DNA of 64,000 bases. It comes from Flammeovirgaceae bacterium. GTDB taxonomy: Bacteria > Bacteroidota > Bacteroidia > Cytophagales > Cyclobacteriaceae. How positions within the stretch are numbered: position 1 is the first letter of the stretch; each line of letters starts with the position of its first letter. The notes below the pieces were generated by a model, which made no database searches, was not told the origin of the DNA, and was given only the letters and a program-made list of their open reading frames with translations. Shown here piece by piece: positions 1 to 9,139 of the stretch. Position numbers and translations under genes: made by a program. The stretch is from contig JAJTEH010000012.1 in assembly GCA_021298355.1 (NCBI GenBank), forward strand, positions 1 through 64,000. Reading direction: 5' to 3'.

Positions 1-157
1 TTTTAAAATAAAATAAAAAAACTATGGGGAGAAAATTACAAAATTTGCCCCAATGGGGCTTCTGTCTCTATAAGAAAATTCAAATCAATATTCCTTAAGT
101 TAACGACTATGGTGTTGTCACCGACCATTTTTATTATACCTAAGCTGGCGCACGCGT

Positions 158-430
158 GCCATCATAGCCGTCAGGCTAAGAAAAAAGTACAAAGATTTAA
201 CAACACATATCCTAGCAGGTATAAGCAGTAAGTCAAAAAAAAAGCGGTAAGAATAAAGGTTTCTATCAGCAACATGTTTTTTAAACATTACACTAAAACT
301 CAATGATATGGAAAAATTATTTTTAATTCTCCCTCTCCTTTGGAGAGGGTAGGGGTGAGGTTTATTGCGAGGCCCAGCGGCCCGAGCGTTAACTACATTA
401 AATGAAAAAACAAATGAATAGTTTGGTATA
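158..430 (+). repeat. Dispersed non-coding element, copy A
   Basis: This shares blocks in the same order with 4478-4715: a block around CATAGCCGTCAGG followed by TAAGAAAAA and AGTAC, a block around GTAAGAATAA and TATCAGCAACATG, and a block starting TTGCGAGGCCCAGCGGCC then GAGCGT. The middle differs between copies: here it contains the CTCTCC...GGGTGAGG motif instead of the long hairpin of copy B. No ORF is conserved between the copies, so it is probably non-coding. Confidence 0.7.
331..361 (+). repeat. CTCTCC/GGAGAG hairpin followed by GGGTGAGG
   Basis: CCCTCTCC-TTT-GGAGAGGG forms a short perfect hairpin followed by TAGGGGTGAGG. A variant occurs at 4255-4292, and the GGGGTGAGG tail recurs at 4852-4862. 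From memory, this motif is a frequent intergenic repeat in Bacteroidetes genomes; its function is unknown to me. Confidence 0.6.
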
Positions 431-794
431 CTAACATGTAAGGAATGGCATTGCGGCAGGGTGTGCTTTCAAAAGATTTTAAATAAATATCTTGAAATAA
501 AAAAATATCACATTCAGCCTATAATCAGCGTTGTCACCAACCATTTCCACACACAGAAAGCCCCGGTAAGACTTTTTTATAAAAGAAGTAGCAAAACGAT
601 CAATCAAACATCTAACATCTTACGTCTTGCTACTTATGTCTCCCTCAACCAACCCTAAAAAAATCCCCCACCAACTTGCAAAAGTCAAAGCAAACTAACG
701 TACTTCGTACACGGTGTTGGTTAAAAAGTGCTCCCTGCTAAACAACACGGGCTTCTATATACATAAACGTTCAACCCCGTAATAAAAAAACACC

Positions 795-1532
795 ATGTCG
801 AGCACAACAGAAACAGGTCATGCAAAAAACGTAGCAGCCTTCGAAACACTCATCAGCTACTGCGCAAGCTACGGAGCAGCCTACAACCCAAGCAAAGCAT
901 CTTTAAAACTGCTGGCACTGCAAACACAATACGCCACAGCCAACGCTAGCCTACAGGCAGTAAAAGTGGCCAAAACAAATTACGATAACGCCACCAACAC
1001 CCGCGAAGTCGCCTACAAAACAATAAGGCCATTAGCAACAAAAATCATCAACGCGCTAGCAGTAAGCGGAGCCACAGAAAATACACTAGCCGATGCCAAA
1101 ACAACCAACAATAAAATACAAGGCCGAAGAGCAAAAGCAAAAGAAATACCCGAGGCAAACACAACTAATACAGAAATAAAACCACAAAAAACAAGATCAA
1201 CAGCACAACAAAGTTACGATAACCTCCTCGATCACTTCACGCAACTCCTGGCCACACTCGCAGCCGAGCCAACCTACAACCCCAACGAAACCGAGCTAAC
1301 CCTGTCCTCACTCAACACCTTACTCACAGAGCTAAGAACAAAAAACACAGCCGTACTTACCGCCACCACAACCCTAAGCAACGCACGCATCGCCCGAAAC
1401 AAAATCCTCTACAACAAAACAAACGGCATCCTCATCATAGCCAAAGAAACCAAGCAATACATAAAGTCCTTGTATGGCACAACAAGCCCACAATACAAAC
1501 AAGTAAGAGAAGCAAAGTTCAAAAACCGGTAA
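795..1532 (+). CDS. Internally duplicated Ala/Thr-rich protein of unknown function
   Basis: The product is 245 aa with no signal peptide or membrane segment, rich in Ala, Thr, Asn and Lys and apparently mostly helical. It starts MSSTTETGHAKNVAAFE. It contains two related halves: residues about 16-95 (FETLISY, AYNPSKASLKL, then NTREVAYK) and about 150-235 (FTQLLAT, TYNPNETELTL, then NARIARNK), sharing the YNP turn and the helix pattern. I recall similar GHAKN-type proteins of unknown function in Flavobacteria and Cytophagales, often in several copies, but could not check this. The coding strand is strikingly rich in A and C and poor in G and T, unlike neighbouring genes, which suggests transfer or unusual constraint. 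It lies in a repeat-rich island just upstream of a 21-bp tandem array. Confidence 0.8.
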   Translation: MSSTTETGHAKNVAAFETLISYCASYGAAYNPSKASLKLLALQTQYATANASLQAVKVAKTNYDNATNTREVAYKTIRPLATKIINALAVSGATENTLADAKTTNNKIQGRRAKAKEIPEANTTNTEIKPQKTRSTAQQSYDNLLDHFTQLLATLAAEPTYNPNETELTLSSLNTLLTELRTKNTAVLTATTTLSNARIARNKILYNKTNGILIIAKETKQYIKSLYGTTSPQYKQVREAKFKNR

Positions 1533-1644
1533 GCAGCCTAAGTAATAAACAAACCATTCAACCGAACTACCAAAACACGCTATACAACGCCATACGTGGT
1601 GTACAAAACGGATGTCGGCTCCTATACAAGTAGCGTTGTCATCC

Positions 1645-2169
1645 ATACATATCGCGTTGGCTTGTATACATATTGCTTTGGCAACGATACATATCGCGTT
1701 GGCTTGTATACATATCGCATTGGCTTGTATACATATCGCATTGGCTTGTATACATATCGCATTGGCTAGCATACATATCGCGATGGCTTGTATACATATT
1801 GCTTTGGCCAGTATACATATTGCGTTGGCAACTATACATATCGCGTTGGCTTGTATACATATCGCGTTGGCCAGTATACATAGTGCTTTGGCAACGATAC
1901 ATATCGCATTGGCTACTATACATATCGCGTTGGCTTGTATACATATCGCATTGGCTTGTATACATATTGCATTGGCCAGTATACATATTGCGTTGGCAAC
2001 GATACATATCGCGTTGGCTTGTATACATATCGCGTTGGCTAGCATACATATCGCGATGGCTTGTATACATATTACTTTGGCCAGTATACATATTGCTTTG
2101 GCAACCATACATATCGCATTGGCTAGCATACATATCGCGTTGGCCAGTATACATATTGCTTTGGCTTAT
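1645..2169. repeat. 25-copy 21-bp tandem array
   Basis: Twenty-five head-to-tail units of exactly 21 bp have the consensus ATACATATCGCGTTGGCNNNN in plus orientation. About 17 positions are nearly fixed (C/T and G/A/T changes occur in the CGCG part), while the four-base tail varies among TTGT, CAGT, AACG, TAGC, TACT and AACT. Because 21 is a multiple of three and units have no stop, all six frames are open through the array; one plus frame reads IHIALAx and one minus frame reads MYTSQxD repeatedly. Higher-order duplication is visible: units 6-9 and 19-22 show the same variant order, 13 units (273 bp) apart. No ribosome site or start convincingly marks any frame as a gene. Confidence 0.95.
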
Positions 2170-2360
2170 TTGCCTATCGCAAGGGCATTCATGCAGTTGC
2201 CTTTCTGCATGTGTAGTTCAGATGCCTTATCCACGATTTCCTCATCAGAGAATAAGAAAATTCGTTCTTCAGGGCGCATGCCATTCAGGGTAGCCTTAGC
2301 ATTGGGTGTACCCAAAACGCTACTACTACGCTGTGCTAGTTTTTTTAGGGTAACAAACAA

Positions 2361-2390
2361 AACAGCCCACGATGTACATCATGGGCTGTT
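2361..2390 (-). terminator. Likely terminator of the M28 peptidase gene
   Basis: A 30-bp near-perfect inverted repeat, AACAGCCCAC with ATGGGCTGTT around the palindrome GATGTACATC. Read on the minus strand, the only imperfect pair becomes a G-U wobble and the stem is followed by a T-rich run, so it fits a minus-strand terminator, 190 bp after the peptidase stop. Confidence 0.6.
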
Positions 2391-2409
2391 TCCTATACTG
2401 ATCGAAATT

Positions 2410-2557
2410 AAATCTAACGTCTTACTACTTACGTCTTACGTCTTATTACTTAAATCTTACGTCTTACTACTTACGTCTTATTACTTAAATCTTACGTCTT
2501 ACGTCTTATTACTTAAATCTTACGTCTTACTACTTACGTCTTATTACTTACGTCTCT
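2410..2557. repeat. Short-period CTTACGTCTTA/TTACTTA array
   Basis: About 150 bp built from alternating CTTACGTCTTA, CTACTTACGTCTTA and TTACTTAAAT modules, with an irregular period of about 21-50 bp. A single degenerate fragment occurs at 614-643. It lies between the minus-strand peptidase gene and its probable terminator, so it would be transcribed as part of the peptidase 3' untranslated region. Confidence 0.85.
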
Positions 2558-2577
2558 CTAAAGTAACGTTAGCTATA

Positions 2578-4065
2578 CTATTTCTTGTCTGCTTTTATTC
2601 TTCCTTCGCGGTTGGCTATTTCCCACGCAGTGTGGAATACGCACTTGGCGCGCTGGGCCATCAAATCGAATTCTATTTTTTCAACTTCATCGCCAGGTTG
2701 GTGGTAGTCTTCGTGTATACCATCGAAATAGAAAATGATGGGAATATTATTTTTAGCGAAGTTCCAGTGGTCGCTTCTATAATAAATGCGATCAGGGTGG
2801 CTCTCCGCATTATACGTGTAATCGAACAATAGTTTTGTATAAGTATTGTTAGTTGTTTCACTTAAGCTATGCAACTCAGCCGATAATCTGTCAGAACCAA
2901 TTACATACACATAAGGTGCGCTGTCTTTATGCTGTGGATCTCTGCGACCAACCATATCAATGTTTAGGTTAACAACCGTATTCTCTAAAGGGAAGATGGG
3001 ATGTTGCGTGTAGTAGTCGGAACCGAGCAAGCCTTTTTCTTCGCCTGTTACCAACATAAACAAAATGCTTCTGCGCGGACCTTTACCGTTTTTCTTAGCT
3101 TCAACAAAGGCTTTGGCAATTTGCATAACGCTTACGGTGCCCGAGCCATCGTCATCGGCACCGTTGTTTATTTTATCATCTCCTTTTGCGTTTTCATCTA
3201 TACCGATGTGGTCGTAGTGTGCGGTAATAACGAGTAGCTCGTCTTTCTTATCGCTTCCTTCTAAATAGCCTAACACGTTAGAAGATTTAAGCGGACTGTA
3301 ATTTTGTTTTACCGATACGCTAAGGGTAGCGGGTTTTACTTTTGCCACTTTTTTATCGGCAATGGCTTTCTTTAATTTATCAGCAGTGGTTTTAAACAAT
3401 TTACCGGCTGTAGCAGGGCTGATAAACAGCGAACCTAAGTTAGCCGAAGGCTTGTTGGATAAACTTACTTGGCCACCTGTGTACGACTGTATCATGCCGC
3501 TTAGTTCGGTAAACTCTGCATCGGCATCGTTAATAGCTAACACAACGGAGGCACCTTTTTCGCGAAGTTTGGTAATGGCAGGGTTTCTGCTCATAGAGGC
3601 GTTGGCATCTAAGAAAACAGCAACGGCTTTTCCTTTTACATCAAGGCCTGCAAGTTCTTCGTCTGTTCCTTTACCTACAAAAAGCAAGGTAAAGTTTTCG
3701 GTGCCATTGGTTTGGCCGCTTCCGTAGTACGAAAATTCTTTGTGTTGTTCTAAAGCACCGGTTTGTCCGGCTAGGGTAACGGCTGGTGCTTCCATAGTAA
3801 ATAATTCTACCGGCTGTTGATAGCCGCCATTAACAGGGCCGGCCAGGCCAAGGTCTTCGAAATACGCGCTAATAAAAGCGGCAGCCATTTTTTGTCCGCG
3901 CTTGCCGGTTTCGCGGCCTTCCAGAGCATCGGAAGCGAGGATAGATAAGTTAGCTTTTAAATCTTGCGATGTAATAAGCCCTGCATATTGGGTGGCTACC
4001 TGGTCTTGTGCCAGTGCTGCCAAACCCGAAAGGAGCAGGATAAGGGATAGAAACTGTTTTTTCAT
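2578..4065 (-). CDS. Secreted M28-family metallopeptidase
   Basis: This predicted zinc aminopeptidase is exported, probably to the periplasm. I chose the start at 4065 because it gives a clean signal peptide (MKKQFLSLILLLSGLAALAQ); an open frame runs 20 codons further upstream but would bury that signal. The 495-aa product shows the M28 metal set: His in AHYDHIG (about residue 283), Asp in NNGADDDGSG (305), Glu-Glu in GEEKGLLGS (342-343), Asp in NIDMVGR (370), and a final His in DYHQPGD near the C-terminus. Residues about 100-260 look like a PA-type insert. It likely trims peptides for nutrition. It stands alone, with repeats on both sides. Confidence 0.9.
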   Translation of the reverse strand: MKKQFLSLILLLSGLAALAQDQVATQYAGLITSQDLKANLSILASDALEGRETGKRGQKMAAAFISAYFEDLGLAGPVNGGYQQPVELFTMEAPAVTLAGQTGALEQHKEFSYYGSGQTNGTENFTLLFVGKGTDEELAGLDVKGKAVAVFLDANASMSRNPAITKLREKGASVVLAINDADAEFTELSGMIQSYTGGQVSLSNKPSANLGSLFISPATAGKLFKTTADKLKKAIADKKVAKVKPATLSVSVKQNYSPLKSSNVLGYLEGSDKKDELLVITAHYDHIGIDENAKGDDKINNGADDDGSGTVSVMQIAKAFVEAKKNGKGPRRSILFMLVTGEEKGLLGSDYYTQHPIFPLENTVVNLNIDMVGRRDPQHKDSAPYVYVIGSDRLSAELHSLSETTNNTYTKLLFDYTYNAESHPDRIYYRSDHWNFAKNNIPIIFYFDGIHEDYHQPGDEVEKIEFDLMAQRAKCVFHTAWEIANREGRIKADKK

Positions 4066-4460
4066 ACGATACAATGAGATTTGGAATACCAAAGATGAAA
4101 ACATTCGTGGAAGTATTTTAAACAATTGACGGTTTTTACATTATCGGTTGTTGTACGAGGAAGAGATTAGGGGATTCGCAACAATTCAAAATTAAAAAGA
4201 TCAAATTCCAAAGGTAAGCTCACCCTCTTCTTTGTAGGCAAAGTTCATCCTTAGTTCACCTCTTTCCTTTAGAGAGGGGTGGGGGGTGAGGTTTATTTTA
4301 CATGATGTTTTTTGATTTGGGACTTGATGCGGATACTTAGGTTTTTATACTCCGTAGATCATCCTTCAAGCATTACAACATAGAATAACAAATTGATCTC
4401 TACCTGCGCGTAGGCCCGGCCCAAAAGCGGGGCGTGCGTTGGAAAGCGCGCGGAAGCATT

Positions 4461-4853
4461 CCTGCCTGCCGGTAGGCCATAGCCGTCAGGTTAAGAAAAA
4501 TAGTACGAGTTACTAAGACCTATCAGAGAAGAATCATTTATCAAGTCAGAGTAAAAAACACGTTAAGAATAAGGGTTTATATCAGCAACATGCTTTTAAG
4601 CCTTATGCAACCTTTGGGCTAGCAGGGCATGTGCGGGTTGCATACAGTGAAAAAAGCATGTTGCGAGGCCCAGCGGCCTGAGCGTATACTACACGGGATA
4701 GAAAAACAAATTAATCGTTCGTTACAATACCATTTAATTGATAAAACAAGTGCAAGAATATGATATCAATAGATTTGGAATATTTATAGTAAAAGGGAAA
4801 AAATAGTACAGTAATGATGTTAACCTGACGGCCTTGGCCTACCGGAAGGCAGG
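4461..4853. repeat. Dispersed element copy B, bounded by a 33-bp inverted repeat
   Basis: The left end (4461-4493) and the reverse complement of the right end (4821-4853) match at about 30 of 33 positions, with the core CCGGTAGGCC...GCCGTCAGGTTA. Inside, 4478-4715 matches copy A at 158-430. There is also a nested hairpin: AACATGCTTTT near 4587 with AAAAGCATGTT near 4653, enclosing ATGCAACC with GGTTGCAT. No target-site duplication and no ORF are evident. It may be a MITE-like element or a structured RNA. Confidence 0.7.
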
Positions 4854-4968
4854 GGGGTGAGGTCTTTAGATTTCAGTGTTTGGCTTATGTTAAACAACAT
4901 CAAGTATATTCTAAGAAAAAGAATTTCTATTTACTGAAATCACAATGCCCATTTTGTTGTTTAGTTTT

Positions 4969-4976
4969 TACCTTTG
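4969..4976 (+). promoter_or_regulatory. Candidate -7 element for gcvP
   Basis: TACCTTTG matches the Bacteroidetes TAnnTTTG -7 element. Transcription would begin near 4983, about 30 bases before the ATG at 5015, which rules out the upstream in-frame start at 4880. I do not see a clear -33 TTTG at the ideal spacing. Confidence 0.5.
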
Positions 4977-5014
4977 CGCACAGAAAAATTACGCTTAGGC
5001 AAACCACTATAAAC

Positions 5015-7900
5015 ATGAAAGTTGACGCATCTTTTGTAGAAAAATTTGAATCCAGACACATCGGCCCGAATGCATCGCAAACAGCAGACATGCTAAAGGT
5101 TGTGAAGGCCGCATCGGTAGATGAACTTATAGCCCAAACCGTTCCGGCTAACATCAGGCTTAAAAAACCGTTGAATTTGCCTAAAGCACAATCGGAGTTT
5201 GAGTTTTTACAATCCTTCAAAAAAATTGCCTCTAAGAATAAAGTCTTTAAATCGTTTATCGGAACCGGGTATTACAACACCATTACACCGGGCGTTATTC
5301 TCCGCAACATTTTAGAAAACCCAGGCTGGTACACGGCTTACACACCTTATCAGGCTGAAATAGCACAAGGCAGACTGGAAGCCCTTATCAATTACCAAAC
5401 CATGGTAATCGATTTAACAGGCATGGAAATAGCCAACGCTTCTTTGTTAGACGAGGCCACGGCTGCTGCCGAAGCCATGCACTTGTTGTATGCATCCAGA
5501 AAGGCCAGTAAAAAAGCAGCGAACAAATTTGTTGTTGATGCCAATACCTTTCCGCAAACTATCGACTTGTTAAAAACTCGTTCAACCCCTATCGGGGTAG
5601 AATTAGTTGTGGGCGATATTAATACAGTAGATGTAACAGATGCTTCGTTGTTTGCTGTGTTTGTGCAAAACCCGAATAACGATGGTGCGATAAAAGATTA
5701 TACTTCCTTTGCTGCATCGGCACACGAAAACGATGTGTTTGTGGTAATGGCTGCCGATATTTTAAGTTTAGTATTGGCGAAATCGCCAGGTGAAATGGGG
5801 GCTGATGTAGCAGTTGGTTCTACTCAACGCTTTGGTGTGCCCATGGGTTTCGGTGGTCCGCATGCTGCGTACTTTGCAACCAAAGATGAATTTAAAAGAC
5901 AAATGCCCGGAAGAATAATCGGAGCTTCTATAGATGCTTCGGGCAACCCTGGGTATCGCATGGCTTTGCAAACACGCGAACAACACATTCGCAGAGAGAA
6001 AGCAACCTCTAACATTTGTACAGCGCAAGTATTGTTATCGGTAATGGCAGGCATGTATGGCGTGTACCACGGCCCCGAAGGATTAAAGAAAATTGCAGGC
6101 CGCGTACATGGCCTGGCAAAACAAATAGATGCAGGAGCAAAAGCATTAGGATTAAAACAACACAACGAATTTTATTTCGATACACTTAAAATTCAAGTAA
6201 GCGATGCGAATAAAGTAAAAGCACTTGCAGAAGCGAAAGAGATTAACTTCCGCTACTTCGATGCCCACCACATTGGCATTGCTGTAGATGAAACAACAAC
6301 AACACAAGATGTTTCTACTGTGCTTTCTATTTTAGCAGAAGCGGAAGGAAAAACAGTAACGAATGTGCAAGCAGATGCAACACTTAACTGGCCTGCTGCT
6401 ATTGTTCGCACTTCTTCTTTTATGACGCACCCTGTTTTTAGCGCACACCACGCTGAACACGAAATGTTGCGCTACATTAAAAAGTTAGAGAACAAAGATT
6501 TATCGATGGTACACAGCATGATTTCACTCGGCTCTTGCACGATGAAATTAAATGCAACCGCAGAGATGATTCCTGTAACCTGGCCGGAGTTAGGCAACAT
6601 GCACCCTTTTGCTCCTGCTTCTCAAACACAGGGGTATCAGGAAATGCTTACCAACTTAGAAGCATGGTTAAAAGAAGTAACAGGTTTTACCGGTGTTTCG
6701 TTGCAACCCAACAGTGGCGCACAAGGAGAGTATGCCGGGTTGATGGTTATCAGGGCGTATCACCAACACAGAGGCGACCACCACAGAAACATTGCATTGA
6801 TTCCATCATCAGCACACGGTACTAATCCTGCATCGGCTGTTATGGCAGGCATGGAAGTAGTGGTAACAAAATCGGATGAAGAAGGAAAAGTAGATGTAGC
6901 AGATTTAAAAGCAAAAGCAGAACAATACAAAGACAGACTAGCCTGTTTGATGGTTACGTATCCATCAACACACGGAGTGTTTGAAGAAGCCATTACTGAA
7001 ATTTGTGAAATCATCCATCAGTTTGGCGGCTTGGTTTACATGGATGGCGCCAACATGAATGCACAAGTAGGGTTAACTTCTCCTGCTAACATCGGAGCAG
7101 ATGTGTGTCACTTAAACTTGCATAAAACATTTTGTATTCCACACGGTGGCGGTGGCCCTGGCATGGGCCCAATTTGTTGCAACGATAAATTAAAAGATTT
7201 CTTACCGGGTCATGCACTGGTAAGCACAGGCGGCAACAAAGCCATCTCGGCTGTATCGGCTGCTCCGTTTGGTAGCGCTAGCATTTTGGCTATTTCATAC
7301 GCTTACATTGCCATGATGGGCGGAGATGGATTAACCAACGCAACCAAGTATGCTATACTCAATGCGAATTACATCAAAGAAAGATTAAACGGTTTCTATA
7401 AAATTTTATACACCGGTACGAATGGAAGAGCAGCACACGAAATGATTGTGGATTGCCGCGATTTCAAAAAAGCTGGAATAGAAGTAGAAGACATTGCGAA
7501 ACGTTTGATGGATTATGGTTTTCACGCGCCAACAGTTTCTTTCCCGGTAGCTGGTACGATCATGATTGAACCAACAGAAAGCGAATCGAAACCGGAGCTA
7601 GATCGTTTCTGCGATGCTTTGATTGAAATCAGAAACGAAATAAGAGAAATAGAAGAAGGTACATACAGCAAAGAAGATAACGTATTGAAGAATGCACCAC
7701 ACACTGCAGCTGTAATAACTGCTGATGAATGGAAACATGCTTACTCTAGACAAAAAGCTGCGTATCCTTTAGCTTTTGTAAAAGAAGCGAAATTCTGGCC
7801 TACTGTAAGCAGAGTAGATAATGCCTATGGCGATCGTAACCTCGTTTGCTCTTGCTTGCCTATTGAAGAATATGCTAAGTCGGAAACGGTAGAAGCATAA
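5015..7900 (+). CDS. gcvP: Glycine dehydrogenase (decarboxylating), P-protein
   Basis: This is the pyridoxal-phosphate subunit of the glycine cleavage system; it decarboxylates glycine and passes aminomethyl to the lipoyl H-protein. The start at 5015 gives 961 aa, the usual length of a single-chain P-protein, beginning with the typical FEXRHIGP motif (FESRHIGPN). The catalytic lysine is seen in [18 protein letters not shown] (about residue 704), and the glycine-rich loop follows. The N-terminal half is the non-catalytic homologous domain. No gcvT or gcvH lies next to it; such scattering is common in Bacteroidetes. The next gene starts 3 bp after the stop. Confidence 0.97.
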   Translation: MKVDASFVEKFESRHIGPNASQTADMLKVVKAASVDELIAQTVPANIRLKKPLNLPKAQSEFEFLQSFKKIASKNKVFKSFIGTGYYNTITPGVILRNILENPGWYTAYTPYQAEIAQGRLEALINYQTMVIDLTGMEIANASLLDEATAAAEAMHLLYASRKASKKAANKFVVDANTFPQTIDLLKTRSTPIGVELVVGDINTVDVTDASLFAVFVQNPNNDGAIKDYTSFAASAHENDVFVVMAADILSLVLAKSPGEMGADVAVGSTQRFGVPMGFGGPHAAYFATKDEFKRQMPGRIIGASIDASGNPGYRMALQTREQHIRREKATSNICTAQVLLSVMAGMYGVYHGPEGLKKIAGRVHGLAKQIDAGAKALGLKQHNEFYFDTLKIQVSDANKVKALAEAKEINFRYFDAHHIGIAVDETTTTQDVSTVLSILAEAEGKTVTNVQADATLNWPAAIVRTSSFMTHPVFSAHHAEHEMLRYIKKLENKDLSMVHSMISLGSCTMKLNATAEMIPVTWPELGNMHPFAPASQTQGYQEMLTNLEAWLKEVTGFTGVSLQPNSGAQGEYAGLMVIRAYHQHRGDHHRNIALIPSSAHGTNPASAVMAGMEVVVTKSDEEGKVDVADLKAKAEQYKDRLACLMVTYPSTHGVFEEAITEICEIIHQFGGLVYMDGANMNAQVGLTSPANIGADVCHLNLHKTFCIPHGGGGPGMGPICCNDKLKDFLPGHALVSTGGNKAISAVSAAPFGSASILAISYAYIAMMGGDGLTNATKYAILNANYIKERLNGFYKILYTGTNGRAAHEMIVDCRDFKKAGIEVEDIAKRLMDYGFHAPTVSFPVAGTIMIEPTESESKPELDRFCDALIEIRNEIREIEEGTYSKEDNVLKNAPHTAAVITADEWKHAYSRQKAAYPLAFVKEAKFWPTVSRVDNAYGDRNLVCSCLPIEEYAKSETVEA

Positions 7901-7903
7901 CCC

Positions 7904-8416
7904 ATGATAAAACTTCTTGCCATAAAACATATAGAGCTCCGGTATTTTTTACCGGTGCTCTTTGTTTTTATAGCCATGCAAGAAATAGTGTACGCGCAAT
8001 TGCCGCAGAAGAAGGCTGTGTACAAAGGCTTTCCATCGTTAGTATGGCCTAAGCTTTATGACATTACCTATATTAAAGAAGCAGAAGATTTTGGTGGATT
8101 AGATAAACCCATCTTTAGCGATGCAGCTAAATCTTTACAAGGCAAAGAAATTACAGTGCCGGGGTATATGGTTCCTTTTGATAATGGCGCGATGACAGCC
8201 AATCATTTTATGTTATCCTCTTTACCAATTAATGTTTGTTTCTTTTGTGGAGGAGGCGGACCAGAAACAGTGATTGAAGTTTTTTCTGTGCAACCAGTTC
8301 GCTTTACCGACAAACCTGTTGAAGTAAAAGGAAAACTTTTTTTGAATGATAAAAATCCTGAGCAGATGCTGTACTTGCTTACGTCATCAACTCTTTTAGG
8401 GGAAATTGAGTTTTAA
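7904..8416 (+). CDS. Periplasmic DUF3299-like protein
   Basis: The 170-aa product has an N-terminal hydrophobic segment (about residues 14-31, ending VYAQ) that looks like a signal peptide. The mature part has a GKEITVPGYMVPFDN stretch and a CFFCGGGGPET loop, resembling DUF3299-type small exported proteins, where a G-[FY]-MVP motif is followed by a loop with cysteine or proline. The CxxC in CFFCGG could bind metal or form a disulfide. It starts 3 bp after gcvP and is probably co-transcribed, though no functional link to glycine cleavage is known to me. Confidence 0.75.
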   Translation: MIKLLAIKHIELRYFLPVLFVFIAMQEIVYAQLPQKKAVYKGFPSLVWPKLYDITYIKEAEDFGGLDKPIFSDAAKSLQGKEITVPGYMVPFDNGAMTANHFMLSSLPINVCFFCGGGGPETVIEVFSVQPVRFTDKPVEVKGKLFLNDKNPEQMLYLLTSSTLLGEIEF

Positions 8417-8514
8417 TTTTTCTATCGTTAAAAATTATTCAATTTCTTTCTACTTACATGCTAAAGGTTTCTTTAAAGAAATTATACGTACAGATTAATT
8501 GATAAATGATGTTT

Positions 8515-8814
8515 TCAGAATTTAATTGAAATTTCGAGGTGCCCGCCTAAGCCTTCTGTTATTATTCTTTGCAGGGTAGAAAATCTTACGTCCTTTAAAT
8601 CTTTTTCAAGCTTAGAAATGTAAGATTTATTTGTGCCGGATAACACAGCAACTTGTTCTTGCGTAAGACCTTTTTCTTGTCTTGCTTGTTGAATAAGAAC
8701 GCCAAGCTTAAAGACTTTATACTCTGCTTCGAATGTGTCTCTTTTTTTCGTTCCTTTTTTTCCAACATTTTTATCGATAAACTCATTTAGCGTAGTTAAT
8801 TTTTTTTTCTTCAT
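8515..8814 (-). CDS. HigA-like antitoxin, Xre-family HTH
   Basis: The 99-aa protein has a helix-turn-helix at about residues 30-85 (LIQQARQEKGLTQEQVAVLSGTNKSYISKLE), typical of Xre/HTH_3 regulators. The N-terminal 30 residues are very basic. It follows the toxin gene and overlaps its last 32 bases. The toxin-first order and the overlap are typical of HigBA modules, where the antitoxin neutralises the toxin and represses the operon. Confidence 0.88.
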   Translation of the reverse strand: MKKKKLTTLNEFIDKNVGKKGTKKRDTFEAEYKVFKLGVLIQQARQEKGLTQEQVAVLSGTNKSYISKLEKDLKDVRFSTLQRIITEGLGGHLEISIKF

Positions 8815-9139
8815 AGTATTGTCGCTTTATATTTTCAGCTCTTTTAATTTCTTTTTCTGGAGTTTTTTGAGTTTTCTTTTGAAACCCATGACCAATTACA
8901 ACTAAGTTATTGTTATCGAAGAAACAGAAGATTCTGAATATGTTGTTACCCAATTGAACTCTGATCTCGTAAAGTCCTTCAGTGTTTTCTATGTGCTTTA
9001 AATACACTTCCGGAATTCTTTCAAGCTCTTCAATTATCTTCAGCGTAAAAAGAATTTTCTTTTGAACTTTTTTCGACTGGACCTCATAAAAATTTTGAAA
9101 ATAGTTTTCATAGAAGAGGAGTTTGCGAAAACTTTCCAC
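8783..9139 (-). CDS. HigB/Gp49-like toxin of the RelE superfamily
   Basis: The 118-aa basic protein has the phage-derived Gp49/HigB pattern: a FYEVQSKKVQKKILFTL helix, then LYEIRVQLGNNIFRIFCFFDNNNLVVIGHGFQKK, then a basic C-terminal helix. By family it is expected to cut mRNA at the ribosome. The conserved LYEIR and FRIF strands, and the HGFQKKTQKTP segment, are all present, so it appears intact. It is the first gene of a two-gene unit with the downstream antitoxin. Confidence 0.88.
   Translation of the reverse strand: MESFRKLLFYENYFQNFYEVQSKKVQKKILFTLKIIEELERIPEVYLKHIENTEGLYEIRVQLGNNIFRIFCFFDNNNLVVIGHGFQKKTQKTPEKEIKRAENIKRQYYEEKKINYAK

Larger units (their letters stand above)
1..794. other. 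Gene-poor repeat-rich region
   Basis: I see no convincing gene here; the two short open frames (about 118-303 minus and 461-658 plus) have no recognisable domain and overlap repeated DNA. The stretch holds one diverged copy of a dispersed element (158-430), a CTCTCC-TTTGG-AGAGGG/GGGTGAGG motif near 331-361, two copies of a 17-bp motif (114-130 and 530-546), and a short fragment of the CTTACGTCTTA array family (614-643). A small GTAC-TTC-GTAC hairpin lies near 700-710, upstream of the gene at 795. Confidence 0.6.
4066..5014. other. Long non-coding repeat region upstream of gcvP
   Basis: About 950 bp without a supportable gene. It contains a CTCTTTCC...GGGTGAGG motif (4255-4292), copy B of the dispersed element with flanking inverted repeats (4461-4853), and the gcvP promoter region. 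An open frame in phase with gcvP starts at 4880, but that extension lacks GcvP character. Confidence 0.6.

Noticed and set aside
461-658. A 65-codon open frame
   Set aside because: It has no start support or domain and overlaps repeated motifs and an array fragment.
110-790. An integron-type attC site around the 795 gene
   Set aside because: The GTTGG and GGTGTTGGTT motifs do not fit the GTTRRRY core, and no integrase gene is seen.
1374-2154. Minus-strand open frames of the 21-bp array (heptapeptide repeats)
   Set aside because: They result from the array's periodicity, and one also runs antisense through the end of the 795-1532 gene. I keep possible translation only as an open question.
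1645-2169. A CRISPR array
   Set aside because: The units are contiguous with no spacers of 25-40 bp, and no cas gene lies in the window.
1612-2832. A 406-codon plus-strand open frame through the 21-bp array
   Set aside because: All six frames are open across the array because the period is a multiple of three; this frame also runs antisense into the peptidase gene and lacks a credible start.
4880-5014. A 45-residue N-terminal extension of GcvP
   Set aside because: It lies before the predicted transcript start and does not resemble GcvP, whose family N-terminus begins near 5015.
8515-9139. HigBA-like pair as a new system
   Set aside because: Both genes fit the known HigB/HigA type by sequence, order and overlap, so it is annotated as ordinary.
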